A stretch of 64,000 nucleotides of DNA. It comes from Citrobacter sp. R56. GTDB lineage: Bacteria; Pseudomonadota; Gammaproteobacteria; Enterobacterales; Enterobacteriaceae. The position numbers and the translations under genes are program-made. The number at the start of each line of letters is the position of its first letter. Position 1 is the first letter of the stretch. Location of the stretch: assembly GCF_016811995.1 (NCBI RefSeq), contig NZ_CP069159.1, forward strand, positions 1,364,001-1,428,000, written 5' to 3'. Below, piece by piece: positions 41,850 through 54,870 of the stretch. A model generated the notes under the pieces. The model saw nothing but the letters and a program-made list of their open reading frames with translations. It was not told where the DNA came from and did not search any database.

Positions 41850-42242
41850 TTACTTAGATTCATCAATATTCAGGCGAGCGAGAAAGCCGCGAATACCTTC
41901 ACGTGACAGTAACTGCGCAAGTTTTTCTTGTTCTGTCGAGGACATGTTGTCCAACGCATCAACAATCTGTCGATAAGCATGACTATGAGCAAAATGTTCG
42001 TATTCCGCGAGGGGTTCTTCCATTTGATAAAACGAAGGGGTTTTACGAAAGGCAGGAATATTGAGGATAAACTCCCGTACACTGGCATCAATATGAATGA
42101 GTCTTGCCCGACCACCCTTAACTCCGGGGAATTTTTCTGTTTTCCAGTTTTGTTCTCTGATCCAACGGTTAACAGTTTGTTTGGCCACGTTCAGGCACTC
42201 CGCCAGCTCTTCCGTAGTCATTTTGCTGCGTAATCTTTTCAT
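41850..42242 (-). CDS. yfeD: YfeD, small helix-turn-helix DNA-binding protein
   Basis: The 130-residue protein has an N-terminal MerR-like helix-turn-helix (MTTEELAECLNVAKQTVNRW). A conserved PGVKGGRARLIHID loop follows, then a helical C-terminus ending LSREGIRGFLARLNIDESK. It is a paralogue of YfeC next door, one base away. Targets are unknown. Confidence 0.92.
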   Translation of the reverse strand: MKRLRSKMTTEELAECLNVAKQTVNRWIREQNWKTEKFPGVKGGRARLIHIDASVREFILNIPAFRKTPSFYQMEEPLAEYEHFAHSHAYRQIVDALDNMSSTEQEKLAQLLSREGIRGFLARLNIDESK

Positions 42243-42243
42243 A

Positions 42244-42606
42244 TTATTTGCTATCGCGAATCCCTAAGCGTTGTAACAAACCGGTAATTCCTTCCCGCAA
42301 GAGCAATGACGTAAAGTTCTTCTGTTCCGAAGGCGTCATCTCCTTGGCGAGTGTGATGAGCAGAGTTTCAAGTGAAGTATCACCGGCCAGCGGAAAAGGT
42401 TCCGCCATACTTTCAGTTGAACGTTCGGCACTACGGATATATTCACGCACCTGTTCATTGACATGAACCAGACGTGCCTTGCCTCCCTGAACTCCGGGTT
42501 TTGGTGATGTCGCCCATCCTTCCTTGCGCACCCATTTATTGATGGTCTGTCGGCTATAACCGGTCAGATTCGCGAGTTCTTCTGGCGTCATCCGTTCCTT
42601 GAACAT
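42244..42606 (-). CDS. yfeC: YfeC, small helix-turn-helix DNA-binding protein
   Basis: The 120-residue paralogue of YfeD: helix-turn-helix MTPEELANLTGYSRQTINKW, loop PGVQGGKARLVHVN, C-terminus LLREGITGLLQRLGIRDSK. The two genes look like an old tandem duplication transcribed as yfeC-yfeD. In E. coli YfeC represses some extracellular-product genes, but its full regulon is not known. Confidence 0.92.
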   Translation of the reverse strand: MFKERMTPEELANLTGYSRQTINKWVRKEGWATSPKPGVQGGKARLVHVNEQVREYIRSAERSTESMAEPFPLAGDTSLETLLITLAKEMTPSEQKNFTSLLLREGITGLLQRLGIRDSK

Positions 42607-42765
42607 AAGATTCCCTGAATAGATGTGGGGTTAATTAGTGGTTCATTTTATAGCACCATTTTAGTAGAAACCGTGACGGGATTAACTACTGAATGCGAGT
42701 TGTTACGCAATGATCTTCATTTGCATGCTTTTTCAGCGATTGAGTTCTGCAGGGTCATTTTGCCG

Positions 42766-42794
42766 TTGACACGTGCGAAGGGAATTCATATGAT
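42766..42794 (+). promoter_or_regulatory. Promoter of the alaX-alaW tRNA operon
   Basis: TTGACA (42766-42771) and TATGAT (42789-42794) with an ideal 17-base spacer, followed by the GC-rich discriminator GCCGCCCG of stringently controlled promoters. It also bounds the 220-base gap upstream of yfeC, where no other gene is visible. Confidence 0.93.
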
Positions 42795-42826
42795 GCCGCC
42801 CGTCAACTCGACAAGCTTTACGTAAT

Positions 42827-42902
<76 letters not shown>

Positions 42903-42940
42903 AATTCTATCCCAAGGAATTTGGTACGTAATGGCATCGT

Positions 42941-43016
<76 letters not shown>

Positions 43017-43024
43017 AAATTCTA

Positions 43025-43051
43025 ACCCTCGCTGAAAAGCGGGGGTTTTTT
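43025..43051 (+). terminator. Terminator of alaX-alaW
   Basis: ACCCTCGC-TGAAAA-GCGGGGGT followed by a T run, 8 bases after the CCA of the second tRNA. Confidence 0.88.
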
Positions 43052-43222
43052 GTATCTGCGCTTTTCCTTTCTATTTCATTCAGTTTAACCCTCCGTGGTG
43101 TACCTCTACGCGATGCAATAGCTCGCAAAGCCTGGCGTTAAGCGGGTATCAGGTTGCTTCGTGCCGCGAATAAACTTATCATTTATGCGTCAACTTTATC
43201 GTTCTATGAGAGCATTAACGTA

Positions 43223-45421
43223 ATGCCAGTGAAGCATAACATGTTAAAAAACATAAGAAAATTTACTCTGGCTTTAGCGCTTTCCGTTATTGCGATACAA
43301 TTTTCCCGCTTGATTTCCCCGTTAGCCGTTGTTGATTCCAGCGCTATTTACTTAGCCTGGCTACCGCTGTGCGTTATTTATTCCGTACTGTTTCTCTTTG
43401 GCAGACACGGGATTGCGCCAGTCGTTCTCGGCATGATGCTGACCAATCAGTGGAACTTCCACCTGCCGTTTGCACAGGCAGCGGTTCTGCTGTTTTGCCA
43501 GCTCTTTTTTGTGTTAGGGATGTGCGCGCTGGTGCGCTGGCAAATCGGCTCGCGTTGGCGCTATCGACTCCCTGACAAAAATATCTGGGTGAGGGTGTTC
43601 TGGCTGGGGTTTATTGCTCCCGTTGGGATCAAAGTTATGATGCACCTGGCAGGGCGTTATCTGGACTACCCGGTAGAGATTTCAACCTTTTTTGGTACTG
43701 CGACGGTTATTTACACCGTTGTCGACGTTTTAAGTTTGATTTCTGCCGCGCTGATTTTCACTTTATTTTTCTACTACCCCATGCGGATGATGGTGAATCC
43801 GCGTTATGCGCGCTTATTTTGGCGTAGGGAAGTCGTCTCCCGCATTTGCAAAAAGAATCGACTCTTTATCACGGGTTGGTTCATGGTGCTGTCGGCGTTG
43901 TTAGGGGTGATGTGTACGCCGTATCATGCGGACTATGTTGCAGGTTACCTTGTCCCTGTATTCTTCATTATTTTTACTCTTGGTATTGGCAAGTTCAGCT
44001 ATCCATTTTTGAATCTCAGTTGGGCTGTTTCAGCGCTTGCGTTACTGACGTACAACAAAAATTTCCTGCAAGGCGTGGTATCAGCCTATTCGCTGGCTTT
44101 TATTCTCTCCGTACTGATCTCATTCAGTATTTGTATGCTTTACATGGCGCGGATGTACCAGCGTGGAGAATGGCTTAATCGGCGCTGGCAATTGCAAGCA
44201 CTAACGGATCCGCTCACTCAATTACCCAACCTTCGGGCGCTGGAGAAATTCCTCGGTAACGAGTCCGGACAGAGTGTCTGTTGCCTGCGCATGGAAAATC
44301 TGGAGTTTCTGAGCCGTCATTACGGCATGCTGATGCGCGTTCATTGCAAGAAATCGATATTTCGCGCCATACAACCGCTGCTGATGGAAAAAGAGAGCGT
44401 ATTTCAACTGCCGGGGAGCGAGTTGTTGTTAGTGCTGACAGGGCCGGAGACCGAAGCCAGATTGCAGCATATGGTCAACCTTCTCAACAGTCGAAAAATT
44501 CACTGGAATAATACCGGACTGGATATGGAGTATGGTGCTTCATGGGGGACGTTCGATGGTCGGCAAGAAACATTACAACCTATGCTCGGGCAACTGAGCT
44601 GGCTGGCGGAACAATCCTGCACGCACCAGCAGGTTCTGGCGCTGACGAACAGTCTTGAGGCAGCATCGGGGCAGACGACCGAGCGGGTATTGCTGTTGCA
44701 AAAAATACGTAGCGCCCTGGAAAGCGACGATTTGGTTTTGTATGCACAACCGATTTATGACGCGCAAGGGAAAGGCTACCATGAGATTCTGGCGCGTCTG
44801 AGAAGTGATGACGGCCTGATGATGCCTGATCAGTTTATCCCCTTAATTACCCGGTTTAACCTCAGTGCGCGCTTCGACTTACAGGTGGTGGAGGCAGTGC
44901 TGAAATGGCTTTCTGCACATCCTTCACAGCAGAAGGGGGCGCGTTTTTCCGTCAATTTGATGCCGCTGACGTTGATGCAGAAAGAGATCTCGCTGCACAT
45001 TATTCAACTGTTCAAACGTTATCAGATAGCGCCGGAAAGCGTGATCATTGAGATTACGGAAGAACAGGCTTTTTCTAACTCAGAGAGCAGCGTGCAGAAC
45101 ATTGAACATCTGCGTAAATTCGGTTTCAGGATAGCCATCGATGATTTTGGGACCGGGTACGCCAATTATGAACGCCTGAAACGGCTGAAAGCCGACATTA
45201 TCAAGATCGACGGTGTCTTCGTGAAAGACATTGTGACTGATTCCCTGGATGCCATGATCGTCAAATCCATCACCGATATGGCAAAAGCAAAGTCTCTGAG
45301 CGTGGTGGCTGAGTTTGTCGAAACCCCGGAACAGCAGGCGCTTTTATTCAGTCTTGGCGTGAACCATCTGCAGGGTTACCTGATTGGGCGACCCAGTCCG
45401 CTGGCAGAATTGCAGGCATAA
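43223..45421 (+). CDS. pdeA: PdeA (YfeA), membrane c-di-GMP phosphodiesterase
   Basis: The 732-residue protein has an N-terminal MASE1-type membrane domain with about eight segments (residues 1-320). A degenerate GGDEF domain follows; its signature is PGSELLLVLTG, so it is not expected to make c-di-GMP. The C-terminal EAL domain carries the signature as EIL (YHEILARLRSDDG) but keeps IAIDDFGTGYANYERLKRLK and IKIDGVFVKDIV, with catalytic acids intact. The ATG at 43223 gives MPVKHNMLKNIRKF, matching the family; an extension to 43154 has no support. Confidence 0.94.
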   Translation: MPVKHNMLKNIRKFTLALALSVIAIQFSRLISPLAVVDSSAIYLAWLPLCVIYSVLFLFGRHGIAPVVLGMMLTNQWNFHLPFAQAAVLLFCQLFFVLGMCALVRWQIGSRWRYRLPDKNIWVRVFWLGFIAPVGIKVMMHLAGRYLDYPVEISTFFGTATVIYTVVDVLSLISAALIFTLFFYYPMRMMVNPRYARLFWRREVVSRICKKNRLFITGWFMVLSALLGVMCTPYHADYVAGYLVPVFFIIFTLGIGKFSYPFLNLSWAVSALALLTYNKNFLQGVVSAYSLAFILSVLISFSICMLYMARMYQRGEWLNRRWQLQALTDPLTQLPNLRALEKFLGNESGQSVCCLRMENLEFLSRHYGMLMRVHCKKSIFRAIQPLLMEKESVFQLPGSELLLVLTGPETEARLQHMVNLLNSRKIHWNNTGLDMEYGASWGTFDGRQETLQPMLGQLSWLAEQSCTHQQVLALTNSLEAASGQTTERVLLLQKIRSALESDDLVLYAQPIYDAQGKGYHEILARLRSDDGLMMPDQFIPLITRFNLSARFDLQVVEAVLKWLSAHPSQQKGARFSVNLMPLTLMQKEISLHIIQLFKRYQIAPESVIIEITEEQAFSNSESSVQNIEHLRKFGFRIAIDDFGTGYANYERLKRLKADIIKIDGVFVKDIVTDSLDAMIVKSITDMAKAKSLSVVAEFVETPEQQALLFSLGVNHLQGYLIGRPSPLAELQA

Positions 45422-45449
45422 AAAAACCGGGGAGAAGCCCCCCGGTTTT
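45421..45449. terminator. Bidirectional terminator between pdeA and nupC
   Basis: AAAACCGGGG...CCCCCCGGTTTT stem with A/T runs on both flanks, directly overlapping the pdeA stop region and 18 bases from the nupC stop. Confidence 0.88.
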
Positions 45450-45466
45450 CAATGTTATCTCTAAGA

Positions 45467-46654
45467 TTACAGAACCAGTGCAGCGATAGACGCTGACAGT
45501 ACGCTGACCAGCGTAGAGCCATACACCAGCTTCAGACCAAAACGGGAAACCACGTTGCCTTGCTCTTCATTCAGGCCTTTGATTGCGCCTGCGATGATAC
45601 CGATAGAAGAGAAGTTAGCGAAGGAAACGAGGAAGACAGACAGAATACCTTCAGCGCGCGGAGAAAGCGTAGAGGCGATTTTCTGCAGATCCATCATCGC
45701 AACAAACTCGTTAGAAACCAGCTTGGTCGCCATAATACTGCCCACCTGTAGCGCTTCGTTCGCCGGAACACCCATTACCCAGGCAATCGGATAGAAGATG
45801 TAACCCAGAATGCCCTGGAAGGAGATACCCAGTACGGCAGCAAACAGTGCGTTCAGTGCGGCAATCAGAGCGATGAAACCAATCAGCATGGCGGCAACGA
45901 TAATCGCTACTTTAAAACCAGCCAGAATGTATTCACCCAGCATTTCGAAGAAGCTTTGGCCTTCGTGCAGGTTGGACATCTGAATATCTTCTTCGCTGGC
46001 TTCGACACGGTACGGGTTGATCAGGGACAGCACGATAAAGGTGCTGAACATGTTCAGAACCAGCGCCGCAACCACATATTTCGGGTCCAGCATGGTCATG
46101 TAAGCGCCGACGATAGACATGGAAACCGTGGACATCGCCGTGGCGGCCATGGTGTACATGCGGTTGCGCGACATTTTGCCAAGAATATCTTTATAGGCGA
46201 TAAAGTTCTCGGACTGGCCCAGAATCAGGGAGCTTACGGCGTTAAAGGATTCCAGTTTGCCCATACCGTTGACTTTGGACAGAAGGAAACCGATAGCACG
46301 GATAACGATCGGCAAGACGCGAATATGCTGAAGAATACCGATCAGCGCAGAAATAAAGACGATAGGGCAAAGGACTTTCAGGAAGAAGAACGCCAGACCT
46401 TTATCGTTCATGTTGCCGAAGACGAAGTTTGTCCCTTCATTGGCGAACCCGAGCAGTTTTTCAAACATCTCGGAGAAGCCTTTTACAAAGCCCAGACCGA
46501 CGTTCGAGTTCAGGAAGAACCACGCCAGTAAGACTTCAATGACGAGTAACTGAATAACGTAACGAATACGAATTTTTTTACGGTCATGGCTTACCAGCAG
46601 CGCGAGCACTGCAACGACGGCGAGGGCCAGGACAAAATGAAGGACGCGGTCCAT
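45467..46654 (-). CDS. nupC: NupC, proton-driven nucleoside transporter
   Basis: The 395-residue inner-membrane transporter of the concentrative nucleoside transporter family takes up pyrimidine nucleosides and adenosine. The family motif region [13 protein letters not shown] and the C-terminal [18 protein letters not shown] with [17 protein letters not shown] are present. The length is slightly below the E. coli 400 but without visible breaks. It is divergent from mntH. Confidence 0.96.
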   Translation of the reverse strand: MDRVLHFVLALAVVAVLALLVSHDRKKIRIRYVIQLLVIEVLLAWFFLNSNVGLGFVKGFSEMFEKLLGFANEGTNFVFGNMNDKGLAFFFLKVLCPIVFISALIGILQHIRVLPIVIRAIGFLLSKVNGMGKLESFNAVSSLILGQSENFIAYKDILGKMSRNRMYTMAATAMSTVSMSIVGAYMTMLDPKYVVAALVLNMFSTFIVLSLINPYRVEASEEDIQMSNLHEGQSFFEMLGEYILAGFKVAIIVAAMLIGFIALIAALNALFAAVLGISFQGILGYIFYPIAWVMGVPANEALQVGSIMATKLVSNEFVAMMDLQKIASTLSPRAEGILSVFLVSFANFSSIGIIAGAIKGLNEEQGNVVSRFGLKLVYGSTLVSVLSASIAALVL

Positions 46655-46963
46655 ATTTGCTCCAAATATGAGGCAGGTTTAATTTCCGTGCACATTCTAT
46701 GTAACAACACCAAAGAAAACGAGATCAAACACACACTATAATAAGGACCTGTGACGAGATTCAAAATTAGTGATCTGCAATACACTTCCGCTATGCTGAG
46801 TATGGAAGTGAAAAGTTATGTCATTGTGCTAATCTAATAACAATTATTAAACAATATACAACCCTATCCCAAGACTTCAACGATCCATCGTTCAACCCTA
46901 TCAGAGAAATCAATTCTACTTGCTTCGATGCACTTGATAAGCATTCTCAATAAACATAACATG

Positions 46964-48236
<1,273 letters not shown>

Positions 48237-48302
48237 TAATCACCATCGGGCGCGCCGTGAGCGTCGCAGCGAGAAAACATTCAGTCATAAACAGAGCGTA
48301 AT

Positions 48303-48328
48303 AAAAAAGAGCCCGAAGGCTCTTTTTT
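48303..48328. terminator. Bidirectional terminator between mntH and ypeC
   Basis: AAAAAAGAGCC-CGAA-GGCTCTTTTTT, a strong stem with T runs on both strands, between two convergent genes. Confidence 0.92.
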
Positions 48329-48666
48329 TAATGGTGATGTTTTTTACCGTGACCGTGACCACGGCCATGACCCCGATGATCATCGCGATCGTTCCAGCCT
48401 TCACGGTATCCGCGTTCGTAAGCTTTGCGCTTATCCCAACCACGGTGATAACCATTATCATGTCGCCACCAGCGATTCTGGCGCCATTCGTAATTATGGT
48501 GCCAATAATCGCGGTCACGCCAGTATCCGCCGTCCCAGTAGTTACCGTAATTGTCGCGATCGCCAATTTGTAATTTTATTGATGGCAACAGGGTGATTTC
48601 GCCAGCGTTAACGGCCAGCGGTGCAAAAGCCAGTAAAGCTGCTGCCAGAATCAGTGACCTGAACAT
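48328..48666 (-). CDS. ypeC: YpeC, secreted small DUF2502 protein
   Basis: The 112-residue protein has a signal peptide ([21 protein letters not shown]) and an aromatic and Arg/Asp-rich mature part ([20 protein letters not shown]). A His/Gly-rich tail follows ([16 protein letters not shown]) that could bind divalent metal. Function is unknown. The ribosome site AAGGAGAGAAAG is strong. Convergent with mntH. Confidence 0.9.
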   Translation of the reverse strand: MFRSLILAAALLAFAPLAVNAGEITLLPSIKLQIGDRDNYGNYWDGGYWRDRDYWHHNYEWRQNRWWRHDNGYHRGWDKRKAYERGYREGWNDRDDHRGHGRGHGHGKKHHH

Positions 48667-48793
48667 ACTTTCTCTCCTTCCACGATCGAAGCCGTAACCG
48701 GCCTGTTAACGTAATATTACGAGGCAGTAAAGCCCCGTTTCATCGCCTTAACTCTTAAATCTCGTAGGAGAGCACTTTTTGTTAAAACTGTAT

Positions 48794-49792
48794 TTATTTT
48801 GTACTATTCAGAATGGCGTCAATCTCTGCACATTCCCCGGCGGAGAAGTGGCGGTTTGCCAGCATTCCAATCGCATCCTCAATTTGCGCACATTTACTGG
48901 CGCCAATCAGTACAGAAGTCACGTTATCATTGCGTAGCACCCAGGCTAAGGCCATTTGCGAAAGTTTCTGTCCCCGTCGCGCGGCCAGCGCATTCAACTG
49001 GCGGACTTTATCCAGTTTTTCTGTGGTGATCTGCTCAGGATTCAGGAAACGGCTGGTGCTGGCCGCACGGGAATCAGCAGGAATACCATTGAGATAGCGG
49101 TCAGTTAACTGCCCCCCTGCCAGAGGTGAGAACGCGATACTCCCGACCCCTTTCTCCTGTAGCAACGCTAAAAGACTGTCTTCCACCCAGCGTTCGAACA
49201 TCGAGTATTTGGGTTGGTGGATCAGACAAGGCGTTCCCAGATCGTCGAGGATCTCAATAGCTTGCCGGGCAAGGTCTGCCGGATAATTTGAAAGTCCCAC
49301 ATACAGCGCTTTACCCTGACGCACGATATGATCCAGGGCCTTCATTGTCTCTGTGAGCGGTGTTTCGGGATCGGGACGGTGGTGGTAAAAAATATCGACA
49401 TACTCAAGCCCCATGCGTTTCAGGCTTTGATCAAGGCTGGAGATCAAATATTTGCGTGAGCCCCAGTCACCGTAAGGTCCCTCCCACATGGTGTAACCCG
49501 CTTTGGTGGAAATAATGAGCTCGTCGCGCCAGGGTAAAAAATCTTCCTGGAGAATACGCCCAAAGTTGCGCTCTGCGGAGCCGGGAGGCGGACCGTAGTT
49601 GTTGGCGAGATCAAAATGGGTGATACCCAGGTCAAAGGCTCGCTGCAGGAGCGAGCGACTGTTCTCTAGCTGGGTGGTGTCACCAAAATTGTGCCATAGC
49701 CCCAGTGAAATCGCGGGGAGCTTTAATCCGCTTTGACCGCAACGGCGGTATTCCATTGTCTGATAACGATTTTCATCAGCCTGATATGCCAT
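48794..49792 (-). CDS. YghZ-type aldo-keto reductase
   Basis: The 332-residue NADPH-dependent reductase of the AKR14 (YghZ/Gpr) type: catalytic ITHFDLANNYGPPPGSAERN near residue 60, then YVDIFYHHRPDPETPLTET. The C-terminal cofactor segment is SVLIGASKCAQIEDAIG. Physiological substrates are probably small aldehydes such as methylglyoxal. The start at 49792 follows AGGGGGAATAAA and gives MAYQADENRYQTMEYRRCG. It is divergent from ipdC; the Salmonella locus has the same pair. Confidence 0.92.
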   Translation of the reverse strand: MAYQADENRYQTMEYRRCGQSGLKLPAISLGLWHNFGDTTQLENSRSLLQRAFDLGITHFDLANNYGPPPGSAERNFGRILQEDFLPWRDELIISTKAGYTMWEGPYGDWGSRKYLISSLDQSLKRMGLEYVDIFYHHRPDPETPLTETMKALDHIVRQGKALYVGLSNYPADLARQAIEILDDLGTPCLIHQPKYSMFERWVEDSLLALLQEKGVGSIAFSPLAGGQLTDRYLNGIPADSRAASTSRFLNPEQITTEKLDKVRQLNALAARRGQKLSQMALAWVLRNDNVTSVLIGASKCAQIEDAIGMLANRHFSAGECAEIDAILNSTK

Positions 49793-49812
49793 TTTATTCC
49801 CCCTGTCAGTGA

Positions 49813-51633
<1,821 letters not shown>

Positions 51634-52869
51634 TTATTCATCGTGACGATGGGCGATCATCATCGGTTTCCCTGCCAGCAGTAGCCACGCCGGGAGCATC
51701 ACGATACACAGCAATGGCAGCAGGGTGGCGTTAGGAACGACGACTGCTGCCATAAACAAGCTCAGCCACCCGTCACGCGTGACCACCAGTACCAATCCAA
51801 GAATTGCGCAGGATACGGTGATTGCCGCCGGAACTGCCTCCACGTGAGCGTGCAGCATCAGACCTAACGCCACGCCCACAAACACCGCGGGAAATATCCG
51901 TCCACCGCGAAAACCGCTGGCGGCTGCAACAACCAGTGCCGCCAGTTTTATCACTGCGAGCATAAAAAAGTCAGAGGTACCCAGAGTCTGGCTAAAGGCC
52001 AGTTGCTGCATTTCGTCCAGACCTTTAAATAAGGTCAACGGTCCACCGATCACCCCCAGAATCCCCAGGATAAAGCCGCCAACGCCCAGCATCAGTACCG
52101 GGTTTTTCAGCCGATGTATCAGGCGGTGCAAACGCGGCAAACACCAGACCGCCACCATCCCTGTCGCTATCGCAATGGCCGCCACGATCGCACCGCTGAG
52201 GATATCCACCAGTTGCATCTGCGCATAGTGGGCAATGGGTAAAGAAAAATGGGGGTGAAAAAACAGGCTGGTCGTGAGTGAGCCCGCGGCGGCAGCCATC
52301 ATGGGAGCAAACAGGCGATCCCATAAGGGGATATCGTTGGTGCCGTTCAGCGTTTGTGAAAATATCAGCGCGGCGGCAACCGGAGTGCCAAACAACGCCC
52401 CGATAGTGCCGGCAGACGCCAGAATGGTCCAGTCGAGGGCGCCAATTCGGGGGAACAGGCGAGCGCCGAGGGCAACGGCTAACGCGATATTCACGGCCAT
52501 AATGGGATGTTCCGGGCCAAGGCTGACGCCGCCAGCCAGACCGAGGATCAGCGCCATCAGTAAACCGGGAAGTGCGCCTGGGTTTACCGGTGCGCTAATC
52601 AAAGGCTCTGTCGCGGGATCGGGCCCAGCATGGCCAGGACTGAAGCGGATCACGAGCCCGACCATAATCCCGGTCAGCGTCAGAATACCGACAATCCATA
52701 GTGATGAGTCGTGAGCCACGCCGAGACTGGCAGGCAGACGTTCCCACAGTATCTGCTGTAAAACGTTCGCGACTTTCATTACAGCGATTAATATCAGACT
52801 GGATACGATCCCGATAACCAGCGCGGGAACTGATAATAACAGCATGGTTCTGGCTCGCGGATGGAGCAT
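51634..52869 (-). CDS. yfeO: YfeO, CLC-family ion channel/transporter
   Basis: The 411-residue inner-membrane protein of the chloride channel (CLC) superfamily has 10-12 hydrophobic segments. The selectivity-filter-like loop is [17 protein letters not shown], which departs from the GREGP of ClcA, and [21 protein letters not shown] corresponds to the GGxFxP region. The ion carried is not established. It meets ipdC tail to tail with no base between stops. The 52870-53073 gap to glk holds only promoter-like sequence. Confidence 0.93.
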   Translation of the reverse strand: MLHPRARTMLLLSVPALVIGIVSSLILIAVMKVANVLQQILWERLPASLGVAHDSSLWIVGILTLTGIMVGLVIRFSPGHAGPDPATEPLISAPVNPGALPGLLMALILGLAGGVSLGPEHPIMAVNIALAVALGARLFPRIGALDWTILASAGTIGALFGTPVAAALIFSQTLNGTNDIPLWDRLFAPMMAAAAGSLTTSLFFHPHFSLPIAHYAQMQLVDILSGAIVAAIAIATGMVAVWCLPRLHRLIHRLKNPVLMLGVGGFILGILGVIGGPLTLFKGLDEMQQLAFSQTLGTSDFFMLAVIKLAALVVAAASGFRGGRIFPAVFVGVALGLMLHAHVEAVPAAITVSCAILGLVLVVTRDGWLSLFMAAVVVPNATLLPLLCIVMLPAWLLLAGKPMMIAHRHDE

Positions 52870-53073
52870 GATTCATTCCTTGTACACGGGTATAAGCCAT
52901 AGTTTGCACAACCTGCTGGCTGTCATCGCTGCAAATGGTGCTGAAACGATAAAGTAATTCTGTGACCCAGATCTATATTTTCAGGGCGCCCGCTTTCCAG
53001 GCGTTGTTGTTATGTCCTCGTGAATCTACAGTGTGGCAAAGAATCATTTTGACTTTAGCGGAGCAGTAGAAGA

Positions 53074-54039
53074 ATGACAAAGTATGCCTTAGTAGGTGAT
53101 GTCGGCGGCACCAACGCGCGACTTGCTCTGTGCGATATCGCCAGCGGAGAAATTTCGCAGGCGAAAACCTATTCGGGGCTTGATTACCCGAGCCTGGAGG
53201 CCGTTGTGCGTGTCTATCTGGACGAGCATAGCGCCAGTGTGGAAGACGGATGTATCGCCATTGCCTGTCCGATCACCGGTGATTGGGTGGCAATGACCAA
53301 CCATAGCTGGGCATTTTCTATTGCGGAAATGAAAAAGAATTTGGGGTTCAGCCATCTGGAAATTATCAATGATTTCACCGCCGTGTCGATGGCAATCCCG
53401 ATGCTGAAAAAAGAGCACTTGATTCAGTTCGGTGGTGCGGAACCTGTTGAAGGTAAGCCCATCGCGGTGTATGGCGCGGGAACCGGCTTAGGCGTGGCGC
53501 ATTTGGTGCATGTGGCTAAGCGTTGGGTCAGTCTGCCGGGCGAGGGGGGGCACGTTGACTTCGCACCGAACAGCGAAGAAGAGGGCATCATTCTGGAAGA
53601 ACTGCGTGCCGAAATTGGTCACGTTTCGGCTGAGCGCGTGCTGTCAGGCCCGGGGCTTGTGAACTTGTATCGTGCCATTGTGAAATCAGACGGGCGTCTG
53701 CCCGAGAATTTACAACCGAAGGATGTCACTGAGCGTGCGCTGGCGGATACCTGCATCGACTGTCGTCGTGCGCTGTCGTTGTTTTGCGTCATTATGGGGC
53801 GCTTCGGCGGTAATCTGGCGTTAACGCTGGGAACCTTTGGTGGCGTCTATATTGCGGGCGGTATCGTGCCGCGCTTCCTGGAGTTCTTCAAAGCGTCGGG
53901 TTTCCGTGGCGGATTTGAAGATAAAGGCCGTTTTAAAGCCTATGTTCAGGACATTCCTGTCTATCTGATCGTCCATGACAACCCCGGTTTACTTGGCTCC
54001 GGCGCGCATCTGCGCCAGACGCTGGGGCATATTCTGTAA
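53074..54039 (+). CDS. glk: Glk, glucokinase
   Basis: The 321-residue enzyme phosphorylates free cytosolic glucose. The phosphate loop is [17 protein letters not shown], the glucose-binding [18 protein letters not shown] and [16 protein letters not shown] regions are typical of bacterial glucokinases. A GGAGCAGTAGAAGA site precedes the start. Normal length. A REP-like palindrome lies just after the stop. Confidence 0.97.
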   Translation: MTKYALVGDVGGTNARLALCDIASGEISQAKTYSGLDYPSLEAVVRVYLDEHSASVEDGCIAIACPITGDWVAMTNHSWAFSIAEMKKNLGFSHLEIINDFTAVSMAIPMLKKEHLIQFGGAEPVEGKPIAVYGAGTGLGVAHLVHVAKRWVSLPGEGGHVDFAPNSEEEGIILEELRAEIGHVSAERVLSGPGLVNLYRAIVKSDGRLPENLQPKDVTERALADTCIDCRRALSLFCVIMGRFGGNLALTLGTFGGVYIAGGIVPRFLEFFKASGFRGGFEDKGRFKAYVQDIPVYLIVHDNPGLLGSGAHLRQTLGHIL

Positions 54040-54047
54040 CCGGAGTA

Positions 54048-54074
54048 CCGGATGGTGTTTTCGACGCCATCCGG
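54048..54074. repeat. REP-like palindrome between glk and ypdB
   Basis: CCGGATGG-TGTTTTCGACG-CCATCCGG, a perfect 8-base inverted repeat of REP type between convergent genes. Confidence 0.8.
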
Positions 54075-54115
54075 TAAACACGGCAAACTGAGCGGAATAC
54101 GCGCTTGTTCCCGTA

Positions 54116-54856
54116 CTACAAATGCATTAACTGCCTGAACTCTTTCACTTTACTTCGACTGACCGGAACTTCAAATTCCAGATCTTTGAGCCGCAAAATG
54201 TAGGTGTTATTAAACCAGGGCTCAATCTCGCGAATTTTATTCAGATTCACGCAAAATGAGCGGTGGCAGCGGAAGAAATGCGACGCCGGAAGTTTGCTGC
54301 AAAATTCGGTGATATTCATCGGCATGACATACGATTCCCGTCGCGTATAAACAAAGGTCATCTTTTCATGGGCTTCAGCGTAATAAATATCGTTGATCGG
54401 CGTGACGATAATTCGCTCATCTTTCACTAAGTTGATGGTGTCATTCTCACGCGTTACGAGGCTAGCGGGCGCTGTCCCGGGCGGCAGTTGCTGTTGTTGC
54501 CAGGCTGATTCCAGTTTTTGCAGCATGCCAACAATACGTGACTCCTGATAAGGTTTCAGAATGTAGTCAAATGCTTCCAGCTCGAACGCTTCCACCGCAT
54601 GCTCCTTCCACGCAGTGATAAACACGATAAACGGTTTATGGGCGAACTGACTGATGTTTTGCGCCAACAGAACACCATCCAGCGACGGAATATTAATATC
54701 CAGGAAGATGGCATCGACGCGGTTATGCTGAAGAAACTTCAGAACATCCAGACCATCGTCAAACGTACCGACAATCTCCATCTGGCTGTGTTCTTTTATC
54801 AGCCAGCTTAACTCTTGCTGGGCAAGGAACTCATCTTCAACAATGATGACTTTCAC
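54116..54856 (-). CDS. ypdB: YpdB, LytTR response regulator (pyruvate-sensing system)
   Basis: The 246-residue regulator has a receiver domain with phospho-acceptor D53 in VDAIFLDINIPSLDG and a C-terminal LytTR DNA-binding domain (CHRSFCVNLNKIREIEPWF onwards). In E. coli YpdA/YpdB respond to external pyruvate and activate yhjX. The gene lies 14 bases after ypdA. The ypdC and fry genes that flank it in K-12 are not present; glk is next. Confidence 0.95.
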   Translation of the reverse strand: MKVIIVEDEFLAQQELSWLIKEHSQMEIVGTFDDGLDVLKFLQHNRVDAIFLDINIPSLDGVLLAQNISQFAHKPFIVFITAWKEHAVEAFELEAFDYILKPYQESRIVGMLQKLESAWQQQQLPPGTAPASLVTRENDTINLVKDERIIVTPINDIYYAEAHEKMTFVYTRRESYVMPMNITEFCSKLPASHFFRCHRSFCVNLNKIREIEPWFNNTYILRLKDLEFEVPVSRSKVKEFRQLMHL

Positions 54857-54870
54857 AACACATCTCCGAA

